The notes beneath the pieces are model-generated. The model was not told where the DNA came from. It ran no database searches and worked only from the letters and a program-made list of their open reading frames with translations. DNA of 64,000 nt from Candidatus Rokuibacteriota bacterium (GTDB lineage: Bacteria > Methylomirabilota > Methylomirabilia > Rokubacteriales > CSP1-6): NCBI GenBank assembly GCA_003220225.1, contig QHRU01000034.1:1-64000 (forward strand). The letters are read 5' to 3'. The translations under genes were made by a program, and so were the position numbers. Within the stretch, counting starts at the first letter, position 1; each line of letters opens with the position of its first letter. Of this stretch, positions 61,300-64,000 are shown one piece after another.

Positions 61300-62100
61300 C
61301 TACCGCGGCCAGGCGGCAAACGGCTCCGCCCAGGCCCCGAGGGACAGCAGCCGTAGGTGGGCGCTCCACCCGACGGACGCGCGCTGTTCCAGGGTGTTGT
61401 AGCCCCAATCCGCGAGAAACAGGCGGGCGGCAGCCAGCGCCGGCGTGGCGTGCACGGCGTGGAGCGTCTCCAGCAGATCCTCGACGAACCAGAGGCCTTC
61501 GGCACCGGCTTGCAGCCGGTGCGCAACGGCGAGTCGAGTGAGTGACTCGGATTTGGCGACGGTGCGACCGGGCTCGCGGCCGACGATCGGCAGCGCCCCG
61601 AGCCGCCCGTCCTGGGCGGTGAGCAGCGCCCGCGCAAAGCGCTCCGCCTTGGTCGTGACAACGGCGACCGGCGTGCCCGTCGTGACGGCCTCGACCAGAC
61701 GGGCGACCACGCCGGGATAGAAGACGTTGTGACGTACCCAGTCGTCGGGCGCGCGCGCAAACCACGCGTCGCGCACGCCGTTGAGCGCCCGGCCGAGCGT
61801 CTCGGCCTCGAGGCGGGCGCTCGCCAGCAGCCGGCGCGCCGTGGCCAGCCACGCCGCGCGGTCGACCAGCCCGGCGGCGGGCTCGCCGGCGACGACGGCG
61901 TGCAGGAGCACCGGCATCTCCCAGCCGCTCTCGACCAGCGGCCGGTGGGCACCGAACGTCGCGGCCGCTGCGTCGGGGACGTCGCGCGCGCCCGGCCACG
62001 CCTCGCGGTACGCGCGGCGCGCGGCCTCGAAGTACTCCGGGCGCCCGTCGCAGAGGACGCCATCGAAGTCGAGCGCGAGGACGGCCGGGCCGGTCTTCAC
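61300..62100 (-). CDS. HAD-superfamily hydrolase
   Basis: 266 residues. Motif I is LALDFDGVLCDG with both catalytic Asp residues; motif II is VAVVTTKAERFAR; the Lys and Asp of motifs III/IV appear as GRTVAKSESLTRL and LWFVEDLLETL. A helical cap domain sits between motifs I and II, as in phosphoglycolate-phosphatase-like enzymes. The substrate is unknown. GTG 62100 overlaps the stop of the transglutaminase-like gene in GTGA, so the two are probably made together. Confidence 0.85.
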   Translation of the reverse strand: MKTGPAVLALDFDGVLCDGRPEYFEAARRAYREAWPGARDVPDAAAATFGAHRPLVESGWEMPVLLHAVVAGEPAAGLVDRAAWLATARRLLASARLEAETLGRALNGVRDAWFARAPDDWVRHNVFYPGVVARLVEAVTTGTPVAVVTTKAERFARALLTAQDGRLGALPIVGREPGRTVAKSESLTRLAVAHRLQAGAEGLWFVEDLLETLHAVHATPALAAARLFLADWGYNTLEQRASVGWSAHLRLLSLGAWAEPFAAWPR

Positions 62101-62705
62101 TTCTGGCGGAAGCCGACGAGGCCGGCTTCGAGCGAGCGGCGATCCACGCGGCCCAGCCGGCGCTCGAGCGCGCGCGGCAGCAGCCGCGTGTGTGGGACGC
62201 CCACGAGGTGCTCGGCGACGAACCAGAGGTCACCGTCCGACGTCGCCCAGCCCGGACGGGTGCGATCGAAGCGCGCGAGGTTCACCGGTCGCGAATAGGC
62301 GCGCAGGGTGCGGTCGCCGCGCAGGTTCACGTAGCCCTCGAAATAGGAGAGCGCCAGCTCGCGCAGCGAGCGATAGACGGGCGCGCGATAGCGCAGTCCG
62401 GAGAAGTTGGACTTGGCGATCGCGCCCCAGTGGCCGCGCTCGCGATAGACGGCCAGCACGTGGTCGGTGTCCTGCACGGCCTCGAGGTCGAGCAGGAGCG
62501 GCGGGTAGCCGAGGGCACGCAGGGCGACGGCGGCGAAGATCGCCCCCTCCAGGCAGTGCGCGGTGCGCTCGCGCAGGACACGGCGCGGCGACCAGGCGGT
62601 GGACGCAAGATGGTAGGGCATCGCGTCGAGCGCCCGCTGCACGCCAGCGGGCGTGCGCAGCGACTCGAGCATCCGCCTCTCGCGCGGGGAGAAGCCGGGA
62701 GCCAC
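62097..62705 (-). CDS. Transglutaminase-like cysteine protein, uncharacterised
   Basis: About 202 residues. RTAHCLEGAIFAAVALRALGYPPLLLDL (in parts) followed by DTDHVLAVYRERGHWGAIAKSNFSGLRYR is the Cys...His pattern of transglutaminase-like proteins, with Cys about 40 residues before the His. No signal peptide. GTG 62705 is favoured because a GACAAT hexamer lies 6 nt before it; ATG 62672 is the alternative. Linked to the HAD gene by a 4-nt overlap. The function is unknown. Confidence 0.75.
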   Translation of the reverse strand: MAPGFSPRERRMLESLRTPAGVQRALDAMPYHLASTAWSPRRVLRERTAHCLEGAIFAAVALRALGYPPLLLDLEAVQDTDHVLAVYRERGHWGAIAKSNFSGLRYRAPVYRSLRELALSYFEGYVNLRGDRTLRAYSRPVNLARFDRTRPGWATSDGDLWFVAEHLVGVPHTRLLPRALERRLGRVDRRSLEAGLVGFRQK

Positions 62706-62711
62706 CGCCCG

Positions 62712-62717
62712 ATTGTC
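62712..62717 (-). promoter_or_regulatory. -10-like GACAAT, 6 nt before the transglutaminase-like gene
   Basis: GACAAT, CGGGCG, then GTG 62705 on the minus strand. A weaker match than the other leaderless-type sites but with the same spacing. Confidence 0.35.
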
Positions 62718-62807
62718 ACCGATGGCCCCGGTTCCGCGCCGAGCTTTTCGGCTGTGGCTGACGCCAACTCCATGGCAGCGACCCGGGCAACGAGACCTGA
62801 ACGTACG

Positions 62808-62831
62808 AAAGGGGCGGCTCGCCGCCGCCCC
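62808..62831 (-). terminator. Rho-independent-type terminator after the sugar dehydrogenase gene
   Basis: On the minus strand GGGGCGGC, GGCGA loop, GCCGCCCC, followed by TTTC, about 32 nt after the stop at 62863. Perfect 8-bp stem with a short T-run. Confidence 0.75.
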
Positions 62832-62862
62832 CTTCTCTGAGCCCAGGTGTCGTGACGTCAGC

Positions 62863-63999
62863 CTAGTCGTCGTCGCCCTGGCCGTTGTCGTCGGCCTCGG
62901 GTGCCTCGACGATCCGGACGACGACGCCGGTGTTACGGGAGTCAGGGAGGCCGCTGACATTGCCGCCGATATAGATCTCGCCATGCGCGTCCTGGCCGAT
63001 ACCGAGGACGGCCAGCGAGACGCTGCCGCCCGGTAGCACGATCAGCTCGCTGATCGCGCGAAGGCCACTGCCGGCGCCCGCGTTGATGCTGAGCAGGCGG
63101 CCGTAGTCGTGAGGACCGCGGGGGAACTTGAAGAGCAGCGAGAAGTCCGCGAAGACGTACTTGCCGCGCAGCGCCGGGACTGCCTTGCCGTGGTAGACAT
63201 ACCCGCCGATGACGGAATGGCCTTCGTGGTGGGTGTCGTGCTGGGCAATCGGATCGCGGAACGGACGCGGTCCGGAGCGGCAGTCACCCGTCCGCTCGGG
63301 ACGATTGGGGCTCGGGTCGGCAAAGCCGTCGTCGGGCACACTGCCGTTGATGTAGAAGAACAGGGTGCCTTCCTTGCAGTTCCAGCCAGAGTTGCCACCC
63401 TTCGTGACGAGGTCCACCTCCTCGATGTCGTTCTGGCCGACGTCTCCGACATAGAGATCGCCGGTCTTCCTGTCGAACGAGAAACGATACGGGTTCCGGT
63501 GGCCGAGGGCATAGATTTCCGGCACCGCGCCGGGCGTGCGCACGAACGGATTGTCGGACGGCACGCCATAAGGCTTGCCCGGAGAGGTCGAGTTGACGTC
63601 GATGCGCAGGATCTTGCCGAGCGGCGTGTTGAGCTTCTGACCGTTGCCGTTGTCCTGGTGGCCGAAGATCGGCTCAGAGCCACAGACCGCTTTGTGCGGT
63701 GGCGCGGTGACGAACTCCTGGCCGTCCGCGTCGTCGGCGCCGCCGCCGTCGCCCGTGGAGATGTAGAGCAAGGCGTCCGGCCCGAAGGCCATGTCGCCGC
63801 CGTCATGGTTGAACTGCGGCCAGTTTATACGGATGAGCTCTTTGGAGAAGGTGATGCCGGGAGCCGTCGCGCTGCCAAGGTTGGCGGCCCTCCACTCGAT
63901 GATCACGTTGTGATGATCGGAGTTGGCGGCCGTCGTTCCCGGGGTCGCGATGTTGGCCACGCCCGAGTCTCGTCGCTCCGACGTGTAGGTGTAGAACAG
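62863..63999 (-). CDS. PQQ-dependent sugar dehydrogenase (GSDH type), N-terminus beyond window
   Basis: At least 378 residues; the frame is open to the window end (preceding residues FYTYTSERRDSG). Beta-propeller of the glucose/sorbosone dehydrogenase family: NHDGGDMAFGPDALLYISTGDGG, GKILRIDVN, VPEIYALGHRNPYRFSFDRKTGDLYVGDVGQ (in parts), GGNSGWNCKEG, and VIGGYVYHGKAVPALRGKYVFADF. Known members oxidise aldoses in the periplasm with PQQ. The C-terminal tail is acidic. A terminator follows. Confidence 0.9.
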   Translation of the reverse strand: MFYTYTSERRDSGVANIATPGTTAANSDHHNVIIEWRAANLGSATAPGITFSKELIRINWPQFNHDGGDMAFGPDALLYISTGDGGGADDADGQEFVTAPPHKAVCGSEPIFGHQDNGNGQKLNTPLGKILRIDVNSTSPGKPYGVPSDNPFVRTPGAVPEIYALGHRNPYRFSFDRKTGDLYVGDVGQNDIEEVDLVTKGGNSGWNCKEGTLFFYINGSVPDDGFADPSPNRPERTGDCRSGPRPFRDPIAQHDTHHEGHSVIGGYVYHGKAVPALRGKYVFADFSLLFKFPRGPHDYGRLLSINAGAGSGLRAISELIVLPGGSVSLAVLGIGQDAHGEIYIGGNVSGLPDSRNTGVVVRIVEAPEADDNGQGDDD

Positions 64000-64000
64000 A

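Overview
The window is a GC-rich, gene-dense stretch of a bacterial chromosome. The host is diderm: it has a Pal lipoprotein and a MurE with the DNPR signature for meso-diaminopimelate. GC content, gene content (fused indolepyruvate oxidoreductase, LLM flavin oxidoreductase, dipeptide ABC genes, multihaem cytochrome) and short overlapping genes suggest Candidatus Rokubacteria (Methylomirabilota) or a related deep proteobacteria-like lineage. That placement is an inference from style, not from a marker-gene tree.

Layout. 1-2.2 kb: the end of a Ycf46-like AAA ATPase and a DUF222/HNH nuclease gene. 2.2-19.1 kb: a 14-gene division and cell-wall (dcw) cluster on the minus strand, mraZ-rsmH-ftsL-ftsI-murE-murF-mraY-murD-ftsW-murC-murB-ftsQ-ftsA-ftsZ, followed by pgeF. 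It is headed by a sigma70-type promoter with three MraZ boxes exactly 10 bp apart. murG and ddl are missing, and MurB has Phe where the catalytic Ser is expected. 19.2-36.9 kb: M48 protease, a prepilin-like gene with a damaged 5' end, amidase plus a dipeptide ABC set without ATPases, DUF445 protein, PHB-depolymerase-type esterase, adenine deaminase, ArfB-like release factor, a 1157-residue indolepyruvate:ferredoxin oxidoreductase, LLM oxidoreductase, GNAT and NYN proteins.

37.1-48.2 kb: one long minus-strand run of nearly contiguous genes. Its upstream part is a lasso-peptide cluster in the order B1 (PqqD-like RRE), B2 protease, two tandem asparagine-synthetase-like cyclases, a 47-residue precursor, an HPr-kinase-like kinase and a nucleotidyltransferase. 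The predicted core is GNMKTRTEPSGMKTKAGGA (Gly1-Glu8 ring). It has no C-terminal Ser, although the two tailoring genes are of the kind that modify such a Ser. Downstream follow a metallo-beta-lactamase protein, a MetE-like methyltransferase and a fusion of a crotonyl-CoA carboxylase/reductase-like enzyme with an enoyl-CoA hydratase.

48.3-64 kb: gamma-glutamyltransferase, methyltransferase, pentahaem cytochrome, AllH-like DUF2877 protein, M1 aminopeptidase, Spy/CpxP-like protein, MbfA-type ferritin-VIT1 iron exporter, a membrane protease fused to rhodanese and cNMP-binding domains, dUTPase, Pal, MarR regulator, gene remnants, a HAD/transglutaminase-like pair and a sugar dehydrogenase cut by the window end.

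Recurring signals: a two-hairpin repeat element lies just 3' of ftsZ and of pal; at least six genes have a -10-like hexamer 6-7 nt before the start codon, which predicts leaderless mRNAs; and most co-directional genes overlap by 4 nt (ATGA or GTGA). dut and rsmH have no canonical start codon where homology says they begin. No tRNA, rRNA, CRISPR array or insertion sequence was seen.
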